From Romboutsia hominis (GTDB taxonomy: Bacteria > Bacillota > Clostridia > Peptostreptococcales > Peptostreptococcaceae), in contig NZ_LN650648.1 in the NCBI RefSeq assembly GCF_900002575.1, positions 1,426,001 to 1,490,000 of the forward strand: a DNA stretch of 64,000 nt, written 5' to 3'. A program made the position numbers and the translations under genes. The notes beneath the pieces are model-generated. The model was given only the letters and a program-made list of their open reading frames with translations, was not told where the DNA came from and did not search any database. Positions 17,766-26,152 of the stretch are shown piece by piece (position 1 is the stretch's first letter; each line of letters begins with the position of its first letter).

Positions 17766-18805
17766 CATTTGTTATGTATAGGCTCTTTATCCTATACTCT
17801 TAAAGTTTCCTCTAAGTATCGGACTATCTCTTCACCCTCGACTTTACGTTAGGGTGTTCGGCGCTCGTGGGTGTATTATTGTTTGCAATAACTCAACACC
17901 TAGTCTCTAGACCTTCTATCTACTTTTATTTGCTTTCGATAGCTTGGTAATGGATTATCATATTTGCAATAAAAAAGAAGCTATATTAAGCTTCTAAAAT
18001 ATCTCTCTATATTGTTTTCTCTTTCTTTTGAGTAGTGGATATATTCCTTATACCATTCATAAAAATCTTTATTATGCTTACTAGAGTTACAACTCCTACA
18101 AGAAGGAATTATATTTCTTTTGGAGTACTCTCCACCTTTACTAAGAGGTATGAAATGGTCTTGAGTTAAATTGTTCATTTTTCTTCCACAGTAGGCACAT
18201 TCATTATTAAAGAATTTTTTACATTCATTCCATTCTTTAGGTGTTAAACTCTTATCTAGTTTACTCTTTTGATACCTTCTTCTATTTTCTGAAATAACCC
18301 TTAACTCATTTATTTTGTCGGGATTGTTCTTTCTATAATCTTTATTCTTTTTATTTTCACATTGCTTACATACAGAATAGTATCCTCCGTTAGTTCTTTG
18401 CCTAAATTGTTTAATTTCTTTTATTTCTTCGCAATTGGTACATTTCTTTTCCATTAGTCTAAGTTCTTTTTTATTTCTAAATTCAGCTTCTAATTTAGTT
18501 TTCTTGTACCATTCTTTCTTAGCTTCAAGAACCTTCTCTTTATACTTCTCTCTATATTCTTTTGTTTCTTTTTTTCTACAATCCTTGCACCATGTTTTAT
18601 ATCCATCTTTACTATTTTTATCTTTATGAAATAATTCTAATTCTTTATATTCACCACATTTAGAGCATTTCTTCATTTTTCCCACCCCGCCATTTTTAAT
18701 GTTACTTGAATTGTAACACAAAACGAGGTGATTGCAAACTTAGAGTTCCCATTTTCACCGAATGTTTTTTGCTAGCAATTTATCACTAGCCGGCCCGTTA
18801 TCTTA
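17766..18805 (-). ncRNA. Group I intron in the tape measure gene (1,040 nt)
   Basis: Exon 1 ends in U (TGGCT) and the intron ends in G, as group I splicing needs. Within the first 20 intron bases GGCCG pairs with exon TGGCT, forming P1 with the required U-G wobble. Near the 3' end the conserved core elements R (CTAGAGACTA) and S (GAAGAGATAGTCC) are visible, placing it near the IA-type phage introns (SPO1, Twort). Removing it joins GCT to GGT in frame and restores the normal protein. An HNH endonuclease gene sits inside the intron, upstream of the catalytic core's 3' part. Confidence 0.88.
17981..18676 (-). CDS. Intron-encoded HNH homing endonuclease
   Basis: A 231-residue protein. Two zinc-finger-like modules occupy the first half (CSKCGEYKELELFHKD...WCKDC, then CTNCEEIKEIKQFRQ...CKQC). 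The HNH nuclease lies near 160-210: CAYCGRK, then LTQDHFIPLSKGG, then IIPSCRSCNSSK. Such enzymes cut intronless copies of the gene so that the intron spreads. The ATG at 18676 (MKKCSKC) is chosen because GGGGTGG lies upstream; the earlier in-frame start has none. It is read from inside the group I intron, 129 nt after the 5' splice site. Confidence 0.88.
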   Translation of the reverse strand: MKKCSKCGEYKELELFHKDKNSKDGYKTWCKDCRKKETKEYREKYKEKVLEAKKEWYKKTKLEAEFRNKKELRLMEKKCTNCEEIKEIKQFRQRTNGGYYSVCKQCENKKNKDYRKNNPDKINELRVISENRRRYQKSKLDKSLTPKEWNECKKFFNNECAYCGRKMNNLTQDHFIPLSKGGEYSKRNIIPSCRSCNSSKHNKDFYEWYKEYIHYSKERENNIERYFRSLI

Positions 18806-19192
18806 AGCCATACCCATATAACTTAAAGCATCTGCTGCATCTCTCGCACTAAACTTTGTAGTAGCTCCCATATCTTTAGCCATATTTTCAAGCTTTTTCA
18901 TATCTTCACTAGTTGCACCACTTATGGCTTGTACTTTACTCATTCCAGCTTGAAAATCTCCAGCAGTCTTTATAGATAAAGCTCCTACTCCAAGTAGAGG
19001 TACTGAAACAAACTTAGTAAGATTAGCTCCTGCACTTTTCATAACCCCACCTAGTGCTTCCATTTTTTGACCACTAGTAGCAGTATTATTATTAAATATA
19101 TCTAACTGTTGGGTAGCTGTTTTTATTCCATTTTGAAATCCTTTTATATCTAAGTCCAAATACCCCATTGCAGTGCCTGCATTTATACTCAT
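18806..19192 (-). CDS. Tape measure protein, exon 1
   Basis: The first 129 codons of the tape measure gene. They contain LDIKGFQNGIKTATQQLD and the family motif AMSKVQAISGATSEDM, ending at SYMGMA where the intron starts. Without splicing, translation would stop at once in the intron (TAA). The start overlaps the 3' end of the upstream chaperone frame by four bases. Confidence 0.88.
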
Positions 19193-19431
19193 AGATTTCC
19201 TCCTTTCTCTAGAGCCATGTCTAGGAAAGTTCTTCTTGTTCCGTCTTCTTTAAGTCTTTTTTCATCAAATATAACTTTTGTATCTTTATCTTCTAGAGCT
19301 AATTGAATATGCAAGCATGCTTCATTAAAACAAAAAGCTGTATATGTATTTGTAATTCCTAAGATTTCAGAAGGGAGTTTATTATAATTCTTTGCTTGTG
19401 CTATTATTCTTAAGACTTTCTCTGAACGCAC
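19189..19431 (-). CDS. Tail assembly chaperone, T-like frameshift part
   Basis: Up to 80 residues, with a Gp15-type pattern (NKLPSEILGI, then TAFCFNEACLHIQ). The frame opens only at 19440, inside the preceding chaperone gene, and has no good start or ribosome site; only a GTG at 19431 exists. It is therefore most likely made as a fusion by ribosomal frameshifting, as for lambda G-GT. The shift needed is +1 (or -2). U-UUC at 19430-19437 allows tRNA-Phe to slip +1 with perfect re-pairing ahead of a rare CGT codon. Confidence 0.7.
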   Translation of the reverse strand: MRSEKVLRIIAQAKNYNKLPSEILGITNTYTAFCFNEACLHIQLALEDKDTKVIFDEKRLKEDGTRRTFLDMALEKGGNL

Positions 19432-19825
19432 GAAATCGTTCTAACCTACTTGTATCTCCTATTGCATACTCTGCAATCATTGATTTCTGAACTTTATTTA
19501 ACTCTAAACCTACAGATTTAAAATCATCAGCACTAGGCTCTATTAAAGCTTGTTTGTAAACTATTTCTGTAAATTGCTCTAAATTTTTAACAGCCCTTTC
19601 ATACTCCTTACCTTTCATTTCATGACCTTTTTGTTTCTTATCAAGTATCTTTTGAACCTCTAATAAAAGAATATTAGGCAATACATCACATTGTACTAAA
19701 TCAATTAATGATACTCTTTTTACCTTTACATTTAATACCGACATATCATCAAATCCAGGTATTTCTATAACTTCGTTTGCTTTTTTAGCTATCTGTTTTA
19801 ATTCTTCTAAACTTGTTACTTGCAT
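19382..19825 (-). CDS. Tail assembly chaperone, G-like
   Basis: A 147-residue, mainly helical protein directly after the major tail protein and before the tape measure: the usual place of the tail-assembly chaperone, which binds the tape measure during tail building. The C-terminal tail (RFRAFRESLKNN) lies in the overlap with the T-like frame. GGAGGGATTAATATG gives a clear start. Confidence 0.8.
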   Translation of the reverse strand: MQVTSLEELKQIAKKANEVIEIPGFDDMSVLNVKVKRVSLIDLVQCDVLPNILLLEVQKILDKKQKGHEMKGKEYERAVKNLEQFTEIVYKQALIEPSADDFKSVGLELNKVQKSMIAEYAIGDTSRLERFRAFRESLKNNSTSKEL

Positions 19826-19842
19826 ATTAATCCCTCCTTAAA

Positions 19843-19872
19843 ATAAAAAAGATAGAGAATTTAATCTCTATC
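19843..19872 (-). terminator. Hairpin after the major tail protein gene
   Basis: GATAGAGA/TCTCTATC stem followed on the minus strand by TTTTTTATTTT. It would lower transcription of downstream chaperone and tape measure genes relative to the abundant tail-tube protein. Confidence 0.7.
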
Positions 19873-19880
19873 CTTAAGAT

Positions 19881-20504
19881 CTACTTCTTTTTTTCTGTTT
19901 TTAATGGCTCAACTTCTTCATAAAAATCATAACCAAATGCTCTTACTCCACTTGGTAATACATCAACTATTTCTAAGGTATATGGTTTTTGACCTATAGC
20001 TGGTCTAGACTTAACCTTGTATTCATTAGAATAATATTCTCCATCCTTTAGGTTCACAGGTACATTTCCACCTTTACAGTTAGGGAATGTAAATTTAGCA
20101 TATTCACCTGTTGCTCCATCATCTCCAACTATTTCAGAATATACTATAGTATCAAAAGCAGTTAAATTAGGTTTTGTACCTATTGCTGGAGGTTCGTACT
20201 TTTTGAACTTTCTTGTTTCTGGATCATATTCTATTGTTCCACCTTGTGCAACTTGCATAACTTCTGGTGACATAACATTATCTTTAAATGTTAAATCATA
20301 TCCTAACATTAGATCTGGAACTTCCTTTTTAGCTATTAATTGATTTTTTATTATTAGTTCTTTTGCTTCACCCTCTTTAATAACTTCTTCTGTTTTTATT
20401 TCATCTGAAGTTTGAAAGGATAAAGTCTTCGGACTTAATTCCTTAGTAACTAACTGTACTAAGACTACGTCAGTTAATGGTAATTGTGTAAATTCATTAG
20501 CCAT
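19881..20504 (-). CDS. Major tail (tube) protein
   Basis: A 207-residue beta-rich protein with the phi13-type tail protein pattern: TQLPLTDVVLVQLVT near the start and YDFYEEVEPL near the end. It lies between the tail terminator gene and the tail chaperones, and is followed by a hairpin, as expected for a protein made in many copies. It polymerises into the tail tube around the tape measure. Confidence 0.82.
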   Translation of the reverse strand: MANEFTQLPLTDVVLVQLVTKELSPKTLSFQTSDEIKTEEVIKEGEAKELIIKNQLIAKKEVPDLMLGYDLTFKDNVMSPEVMQVAQGGTIEYDPETRKFKKYEPPAIGTKPNLTAFDTIVYSEIVGDDGATGEYAKFTFPNCKGGNVPVNLKDGEYYSNEYKVKSRPAIGQKPYTLEIVDVLPSGVRAFGYDFYEEVEPLKTEKKK

Positions 20505-20853
20505 TTAATCTACCTTCTTTCATTTTTATTTTTCTATAGGTATAAGAAGTCATATATGCTTTTTTATCATCATCAATAATAGTAGGCATCGGTTCTATAA
20601 CTCTACTTACCTTCTTAAAGTATCGCATTTCTTTTTTTAGTTTATCTGTATAACTGCCCATTAAGCTATAACTACCCATAGGATAATAAACTAATATTTC
20701 AACTATATCATTAATATAAGATGTTCCAGCTATATCACTTTCTCCATTTTCTTTTATAACTAAATAAGGACTTGAGCATGTTCCTTGGTGTTGACCAATA
20801 GAATATACATCAAATCCTTTTTCTTTCAAATATGTATACAATTCTGCAAACAT
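20497..20853 (-). CDS. Tail terminator/tail completion protein
   Basis: A 118-residue protein with the fold pattern of short siphophage tail-terminator proteins (SPYLVIKENG, IVEILVYYP). It overlaps the start of the major tail protein gene by eight bases and follows the HK97 gp10-like gene, the normal order. It would cap the tail tube and join it to the head. Confidence 0.68.
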   Translation of the reverse strand: MFAELYTYLKEKGFDVYSIGQHQGTCSSPYLVIKENGESDIAGTSYINDIVEILVYYPMGSYSLMGSYTDKLKKEMRYFKKVSRVIEPMPTIIDDDKKAYMTSYTYRKIKMKEGRLNG

Positions 20854-20862
20854 AATATCACC

Positions 20863-21204
20863 TTATTTTAATATATTTGCTAATCCTCTTATTGCTTGAG
20901 GGCTTATCAAATCAATAGTTGGCTTAACTATTGCATACCGTTTTTCATTGCAAAATTCAAGGTATACACCATAACTAGCCCCATGACTTAACTCTACTCT
21001 AGCTACACTACCATGCCATTTCCAAGTACCATTAAGAGTTTGGTGAGCTTGGCCGCTTCGAGGTGTCCATTTATAATTGCTTTTTGCATGAGCTTCCATT
21101 TTCTTAGCTGTAGTATCTGCATATAAACCAACTGCCGCTTTAGTTTTAATTTCTCTTTCAGTTAGACCTTTCATAAGTCCGCTAGCATTAAATTTAAAAC
21201 TCAT
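20863..21204 (-). CDS. HK97 gp10-like head-tail protein
   Basis: A 113-residue protein with motif pieces YKWTPRSGQAHQTL and SYGVYLEFCNEKRYAIV. These are typical of the HK97 gp10 / phage putative head morphogenesis family acting at the head-tail joint. The start at the MSFKF methionine is favoured since GGAGG lies seven bases before it. The gene overlaps the stop of the upstream adaptor gene. Confidence 0.75.
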   Translation of the reverse strand: MSFKFNASGLMKGLTEREIKTKAAVGLYADTTAKKMEAHAKSNYKWTPRSGQAHQTLNGTWKWHGSVARVELSHGASYGVYLEFCNEKRYAIVKPTIDLISPQAIRGLANILK

Positions 21205-21563
21205 TAACATTCCTCCAAGAGCATATCAAAGTAAATATTTAATCTATTTTGATTTCCTTTATCTTTTATTTTATACTTAACACTATCAAGTAAGAAATAA
21301 TCATTTTCTTCTATCTTAATAGTTTCTTCATCATAAATAACCATTAAGAACTTTTGCTTACTTCTTTTGACTTCTCCTTTGTCTGTAGTAATAGCGCTTA
21401 TCATATTATTTCCTTCATGATAAAAACCTTTTAAATTATCACATATACGGTCTTTTCCACCAGGCTCTCCAAACTCATTTTTAATATCTCTATAAATATC
21501 AACATAAGTTGGAAATTTATCTATTACCTTCTTAACTTTAGGTTTTATTTTATTTGCTATCAT
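21204..21563 (-). CDS. Head-tail joining/stopper protein
   Basis: A 119-residue protein in the head-tail adaptor position. Beta-rich (QKFLMVIYDEETIKIEENDYFLL), consistent with gp16/HK97 gp9-type head closure proteins that keep DNA in the filled head. It overlaps both neighbours by a few bases, indicating translational coupling. The family is inferred largely from position. Confidence 0.65.
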   Translation of the reverse strand: MIANKIKPKVKKVIDKFPTYVDIYRDIKNEFGEPGGKDRICDNLKGFYHEGNNMISAITTDKGEVKRSKQKFLMVIYDEETIKIEENDYFLLDSVKYKIKDKGNQNRLNIYFDMLLEEC

Positions 21564-21808
21564 AAGATCCTGCTCCCATTAGGTTTATATTGCTTTGCTA
21601 ATCTTAGCCAATAAGTAGATTTATTTGCTAACTGTAATCCTCCTGGTAATGCTATGCTATCATCTTCGGCTTTTAATAATAAACATTCATATGCAGTTTT
21701 ATTTATATCACCTTGGTTTTTCTCTAAGTAATATGATAATTCTTCATCAGTAAAGAAGGGAGAAGATTCCTCCCTTAGTATTAGTTTAAGTTCTTGAATT
21801 TCTCCCAT
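21560..21808 (-). CDS. Head-tail connector (gp6/gp15-like)
   Basis: An 82-residue helical protein (DEELSYYLEKNQGDINKTAYE...), matching short phage head-tail connector proteins that bind under the portal. Four-base overlap with the next gene. Confidence 0.68.
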   Translation of the reverse strand: MGEIQELKLILREESSPFFTDEELSYYLEKNQGDINKTAYECLLLKAEDDSIALPGGLQLANKSTYWLRLAKQYKPNGSRIL

Positions 21809-21816
21809 AATAGCAC

Positions 21817-21990
21817 CTACTTTAATATTTGTATTAATTCTGCTTTTTTCATATCAGAATATCCTTCTATGCCTTTTTCTTTGGCAATAGCTTTTAATTC
21901 ACCTACTTTTAGCTTTGAATAATCTATATTTTCTTGTAATTCTTGTTGTTTAAGCAACCTTCTTCTTCTATTAAATCCAGTTATACTCAT
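21817..21990 (-). CDS. Short Rho-N/SAP-like protein
   Basis: A 57-residue protein starting MSITGFNRRRR. Its C-terminal 35 residues (KVGELKAIAKEKGI, then MKKAELIQIL) match the Rho termination factor N-terminal / SAP-like helix-extended-loop-helix, often found as a small gene or capsid fusion next to the major capsid gene in clostridial phages. AGGTGCTTGT upstream is a weak ribosome site. Function unknown; nucleic-acid or protein contact is likely. Confidence 0.75.
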   Translation of the reverse strand: MSITGFNRRRRLLKQQELQENIDYSKLKVGELKAIAKEKGIEGYSDMKKAELIQILK

Positions 21991-21998
21991 ACAAGCAC

Positions 21999-22949
21999 CT
22001 ATATCTTATGCTTAAATGCAACTATTCTTATGTTCTTATTTTCATATACTCTTGACCAGTTAGCTTCATTAGCTAATTCTGTATTAGATGGTGAAGATTT
22101 TGCAACAGAAGAATCTGTAAACTTTATACCTCTTGGATGTAGTAAGAAATGCTGTCTATTTATTAATATATCTTCTCCTGCTAATGAGTCTCTATCTGTT
22201 TCAGTAGGTACAGGAGCTTCTCCATTTCCTTCACCTATTGCGCCAGCACCAAATAAGTACGTAGTGTAAACTCCTCCTTCAAAAGGACATCCATCATCAA
22301 CTATTACTTTTCTTCCTAAGTAAGATGGGAAATCTACCACACCTTGACTATTAGGTATATATTGTATTAAATTTTGCTTTTCTAATTCAGCAAACACAGT
22401 AGAATGCATAGCTACAGCTGTTAATTTATCTGATGCATCACCTAATTTAGTTTTAGCATCTATAAAAGAACTTCCATTTATTTTAGCTAAATCACCTTCT
22501 AAAGAAGATATATCATGTATATTTCCACTCATAGTTGAAGATGAAAATACACCTTTTAATATAGCTAATAATGTTTTTTGTCTTTGCTTTGCCCAGTATT
22601 CTGCTACCAAATCTCCTATAGCTTTCATAGGATCATCTCCACTTAATGCTTTTGCTAAATCGTTAACTGACCAAGCTTTACCTCTCATTAATAAAGCTGC
22701 AACGTCTTGACCTGCAGTTATTTTTCCTGGTGTTAACGCTCCATTATCATCTAATACCTCATCATCACCATTTAAGTCTTTCCAATATGGCATGTTTATT
22801 AATCTACCACCAGCTTTAGCTAGTGAATCTAATTCATTATCTCTTACTACTATTCCACATCTTACTAATGCAGATAATTCTGCAGTTCTTTCTATTACAT
22901 ATGGGTTAAATACCTCTGGCACTATTACATCAGCTATTCTTGTTGACAT
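21999..22949 (-). CDS. Major capsid (coat) protein
   Basis: A 316-residue coat protein. Features include NPYVIERTAELSALVRCGIV near the start, a central helix with SGDDPMKAIGDLVAEYWAKQ, and PSYLGRKVIVDDGCPF, a strand-turn pattern of HK97-fold shells in clostridial siphophages. Directly downstream of the scaffold gene. AGGAGTGATATGTA before the ATG gives strong translation, as expected for the shell protein. Confidence 0.85.
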   Translation of the reverse strand: MSTRIADVIVPEVFNPYVIERTAELSALVRCGIVVRDNELDSLAKAGGRLINMPYWKDLNGDDEVLDDNGALTPGKITAGQDVAALLMRGKAWSVNDLAKALSGDDPMKAIGDLVAEYWAKQRQKTLLAILKGVFSSSTMSGNIHDISSLEGDLAKINGSSFIDAKTKLGDASDKLTAVAMHSTVFAELEKQNLIQYIPNSQGVVDFPSYLGRKVIVDDGCPFEGGVYTTYLFGAGAIGEGNGEAPVPTETDRDSLAGEDILINRQHFLLHPRGIKFTDSSVAKSSPSNTELANEANWSRVYENKNIRIVAFKHKI

Positions 22950-22964
22950 TACATATCACTCCTC

Positions 22965-23567
22965 TTATTTATTATTTTTTAATTGTTCTGCTAAGGCAGG
23001 ATTTTCTTTTAATATTCTAGCTTGTTCTGTTAAGTTAAAGGTCTCTTTACTCCATGGATTTACTATGGAGTTCCCTTTTCTACCGAAATTTCCAATTCCA
23101 CCAGTATTTCCTGGTATTTCTATATCAAATAAATAACTATCACTTTCTTTTAAGCTATTTAATTGATTTTCTAAACCATCCAATTTGCCGTCTTGATATT
23201 TTATACTATCCATATCAAGTAAAGCTTTCAGAGCCTTTGTATTCTTACATTTAGCATCTTTTAAAGCACTATCTAAGCTATAATTAAATTCTCTATCTGC
23301 TATTTCTTTATCTTTTTTTTTTAAAGTTTCCTTAAGTTCAGTTATTACAGTATTAAGACCTTCTACTTCACCAGCTTTCTTTCTTACAGCTTCTAAGTCT
23401 GTCTGAAGTTTCTCTACTTGACCTTTATATGCTTTCTTATCTTCATTAACTTGTTCAAATTTAGACTTAGGTATAAGATTACCATCATCAACCATTATCT
23501 TTTTATCTCCAAGCTTTTCTGTTACTTGTGAGTATAAATCATCACCTAACAATTCTTTTAAATCCAT
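22965..23567 (-). CDS. Capsid scaffold protein (phage GP20-like)
   Basis: A 200-residue protein with a long coiled coil (about 30-110: VEKLQTDLEAVRKKAGEVEG...) and a Gly/Asn-rich C-terminal part. This matches the minor structural GP20 scaffold family, which guides shell assembly and is later removed. The C-terminus (about 150-200) probably binds the coat protein. The position before the coat gene agrees. Confidence 0.85.
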   Translation of the reverse strand: MDLKELLGDDLYSQVTEKLGDKKIMVDDGNLIPKSKFEQVNEDKKAYKGQVEKLQTDLEAVRKKAGEVEGLNTVITELKETLKKKDKEIADREFNYSLDSALKDAKCKNTKALKALLDMDSIKYQDGKLDGLENQLNSLKESDSYLFDIEIPGNTGGIGNFGRKGNSIVNPWSKETFNLTEQARILKENPALAEQLKNNK

Positions 23568-23609
23568 AGTTCCCTCCTATTTCTTAGTATCATTCAATAA
23601 AAAAAGAAC

Positions 23610-24545
23610 TTACAAGAAGTCCTCTCCATATTCATCAAACCATTTATCAAGTTTTAAATTACTTGCTCCATATCTCCAAGCTCTAAGCTCTATTCCTATT
23701 TCTTCTAAGGACATAGGTATTTCTGGAATAGTTGTGCAAAGTCCATTAGGATGATCTAGTGGTACTTCATTTACTTTGAATAGTTGATCGTCTCTATCAC
23801 TGCATGTAGGGCATGTCCTTCCATGAATACCAGCACTTACCCACCTTATTCCTGTAACATAAGGATTCTTTTCACAACTTCTTTTTTGAGCTTGTTGGAA
23901 AGCATGATTAATAGCAGTTCTAGCTAACCTTTGAGCATTATAATCTACTTTTTCACTAGCATTAGGATATACATTAGACCATTCCCAAGGTTTACTAGCT
24001 TTTGGATTAACATATATTTCTAAGTCTTTAGCTATTTCATAAGTAGTTTTCTTATTTGCTATACCTTCTGAAATGATATAATCTATGTCTTTATCAAACT
24101 TCTTAGTGTACTGCCATATCCTTTCAGATAAGCCTTTACGGTCTTTATATGCAGTTCCATGTAATATTTCATCCATAGCAGCTTTAGGTATCTTAGAAAA
24201 CATACTCAAAAAAGTATCTTTCATGTTCAAGCTATATTGTTCATTTATTTGCATAAAAAAATCTAGCTGTACATTATTAGCTAGGTTTATTGATGTATCT
24301 ATATTCTTTTTAACAATCTTTTCAACTTTATTATGAATACTCTTAATCTCTTTAGCTAGTTCCTTTTGCAGTTCTTCCAAGTATCTTTCTGTTAATGTTC
24401 CTGGATTAACTTTCTTAAGTTTCTTAGATAAATTCTTATACATATCATTGTATATTTGCTTTATCTGTTGTTCCTGCTTCTTAGCTAGATTAAGTTTCTT
24501 TCTCTGAGCTTCCTCACATAATCTGAGATAATCTTTACTGGCCAT
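23610..24545 (-). CDS. Minor capsid protein, SPP1 gp7/Mu F-like
   Basis: A 311-residue protein with a helical N-terminal half and the C-terminal motif SAGIHGRTCPTCSDRDDQLF then DHPNGLCTTIP. This is the Cys/His signature of phage head morphogenesis proteins of the Mu gpF/SPP1 gp7 family, which enter the head with the portal and help DNA delivery. It overlaps the upstream small zinc-ribbon-like gene. Confidence 0.85.
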   Translation of the reverse strand: MASKDYLRLCEEAQRKKLNLAKKQEQQIKQIYNDMYKNLSKKLKKVNPGTLTERYLEELQKELAKEIKSIHNKVEKIVKKNIDTSINLANNVQLDFFMQINEQYSLNMKDTFLSMFSKIPKAAMDEILHGTAYKDRKGLSERIWQYTKKFDKDIDYIISEGIANKKTTYEIAKDLEIYVNPKASKPWEWSNVYPNASEKVDYNAQRLARTAINHAFQQAQKRSCEKNPYVTGIRWVSAGIHGRTCPTCSDRDDQLFKVNEVPLDHPNGLCTTIPEIPMSLEEIGIELRAWRYGASNLKLDKWFDEYGEDFL

Positions 24546-24723
24546 TATTTACTCGCCTCTTTAAATTCAACTTTAGTTCCGCAAAAGGGCAATAATTATA
24601 GTCAGGTTCCAAACAAAGCTCTTTGCAAGAAGGACAAGTAGCAATCGAATTATATTCATCAAGTTCAAATTCAACTAAATGTTCATTATTAACAATTGCT
24701 TTTCCTTCATAGCGTATATCCAT
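24535..24723 (-). CDS. Small protein with Cys cluster
   Basis: A 62-residue protein with CPSC at about 29-32 and two further cysteines (C36 and C43), a probable zinc ribbon. It sits between portal and minor capsid genes, overlapping both by a few bases, so it is translated with the head genes. Such short zinc proteins are common in clostridial phages; the role is unknown. Confidence 0.7.
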   Translation of the reverse strand: MDIRYEGKAIVNNEHLVEFELDEYNSIATCPSCKELCLEPDYNYCPFAELKLNLKRRVNNGQ

Positions 24724-26141
24724 TATTCATCATCCTCTAATATATTAGTTTCAAATTGACTAAAGCTATCTTCTAATAATTGTTTCTCTAGCTGTATCTG
24801 CTTTAATTCTTCATCAGCTATTTCATCAGTAGCATTAGCCCACTTTTTCATATATGACTTTCTACTCATAACTTGAGAATTAACTTGCTGCATATCCAAT
24901 GTCTTTTCATTATCTTCATCTTCTTGCAATGGATATTGATTTTCTACAACTACATCAAATTTTTCTAAATTAGGTAATGTAGCTATTTTATAAACTTCTG
25001 CTATTTCAAGTATAGCTTTTATCATCCATTCAAGAGCAGGACCCCAAGCTTTCATCTTTTCCTCGCATCTAGTAATTAGTTGCCAGTATAAAGCCTTCAT
25101 AGTTTTGCCAGATGTCATCATACCCTTTAAGTCTTGATTATTAATCATAGGTATATTTAAAACCTCATGCATATCTGATTTAATTCTATTAAGTGTATTC
25201 TCCATACGTTCATTGTAATTAAAGTCAGTTTCTACAGTGCCTATTTGAGCTTGTTTACCTTCTGCAGCAGCAGGATCAGTAGCAACATCCCAATAAGCTC
25301 CAGGTTTCAATTTAAAATGTTTACTAGCTTCACTATCTACGTCTATGCCATATATAGTTCTATTCATGCCTTTTCTAAGTGTATCTATATCTTCACTAGC
25401 TAGTTTGTTATAAGCCATACCATTATCAAGTATTTCTTCAACGTCACTTTCACCTTTTAGATCACCACTAAGTCCATCATTTAGTATTACATATGCAGGT
25501 ATCCCAGATAGTTTTAAATCAACATCTTCTGCTAGTATATCAACTACATTTCCATAGCCATCATATATACCTTCATTTAGAATACATTTACCTTCGACCA
25601 TCTCATACTTTTGTTTCCATATTCTTTGCTCCTGTTTTAACTTAGCTGCATTAAGTTGATGGAAAAATATTATCTTTTTAAGTTCGTCTACTCTATCTTC
25701 AAAAGGCTCATATACAAACTCTAAACTCGGTACAAACATAATTCTTATAGTCTTAGTTATTGTATCTGCATGAAGCTTAATAGCTATTCTCTTTCCTATA
25801 AAGCAATCCCTAGCACCTTTTATAAGTTTATCTTCAAATAGGTTTATCTTAAGAAGGTTTCTAATGTATTTATTAATTTCTTCTGCTTGATCCTGTAGGC
25901 TATCTTCTTCAACTTGAACAGTAAAAGTAGGAGCTTTCCCAAAGAGAAATCTAGCTTCTTCTTTGATTAACTTCTTAATATAATTAGTTTTCTTTTTAGT
26001 TGGAATATAGTCTTGTTCATCAATTATCCAATTTTGTCCTGGACCATCATATACTTCATAAAGCTTGATTATTTCATCCATTTCTTTTATGACTTCACTA
26101 CCATATAGTCCACCAAGTTCAGCATTTATTATATTGTTCAC
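24723..26141 (-). CDS. Portal protein (SPP1 gp6-like)
   Basis: A 472-residue protein with portal-type pattern: KKLIKEEARFLFGKAP near 60, LSGIPAYVILNDG near 215, and LNIPMINNQDLKGMMTSGKT near 330. It ends in an acidic tail. Twelve copies form the DNA entry ring. It lies between the large terminase and minor capsid genes, as in SPP1-like phages. Confidence 0.88.
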   Translation of the reverse strand: MNNIINAELGGLYGSEVIKEMDEIIKLYEVYDGPGQNWIIDEQDYIPTKKKTNYIKKLIKEEARFLFGKAPTFTVQVEEDSLQDQAEEINKYIRNLLKINLFEDKLIKGARDCFIGKRIAIKLHADTITKTIRIMFVPSLEFVYEPFEDRVDELKKIIFFHQLNAAKLKQEQRIWKQKYEMVEGKCILNEGIYDGYGNVVDILAEDVDLKLSGIPAYVILNDGLSGDLKGESDVEEILDNGMAYNKLASEDIDTLRKGMNRTIYGIDVDSEASKHFKLKPGAYWDVATDPAAAEGKQAQIGTVETDFNYNERMENTLNRIKSDMHEVLNIPMINNQDLKGMMTSGKTMKALYWQLITRCEEKMKAWGPALEWMIKAILEIAEVYKIATLPNLEKFDVVVENQYPLQEDEDNEKTLDMQQVNSQVMSRKSYMKKWANATDEIADEELKQIQLEKQLLEDSFSQFETNILEDDE

Positions 26142-26152
26142 ATTTACACCTC

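Noticed and set aside
17074-17781. Plus-strand open frames of 71 and 151 codons inside the tape measure gene
   Set aside because: Mirror frames of the long minus-strand gene, hydrophobic by complementarity, without ribosome sites.
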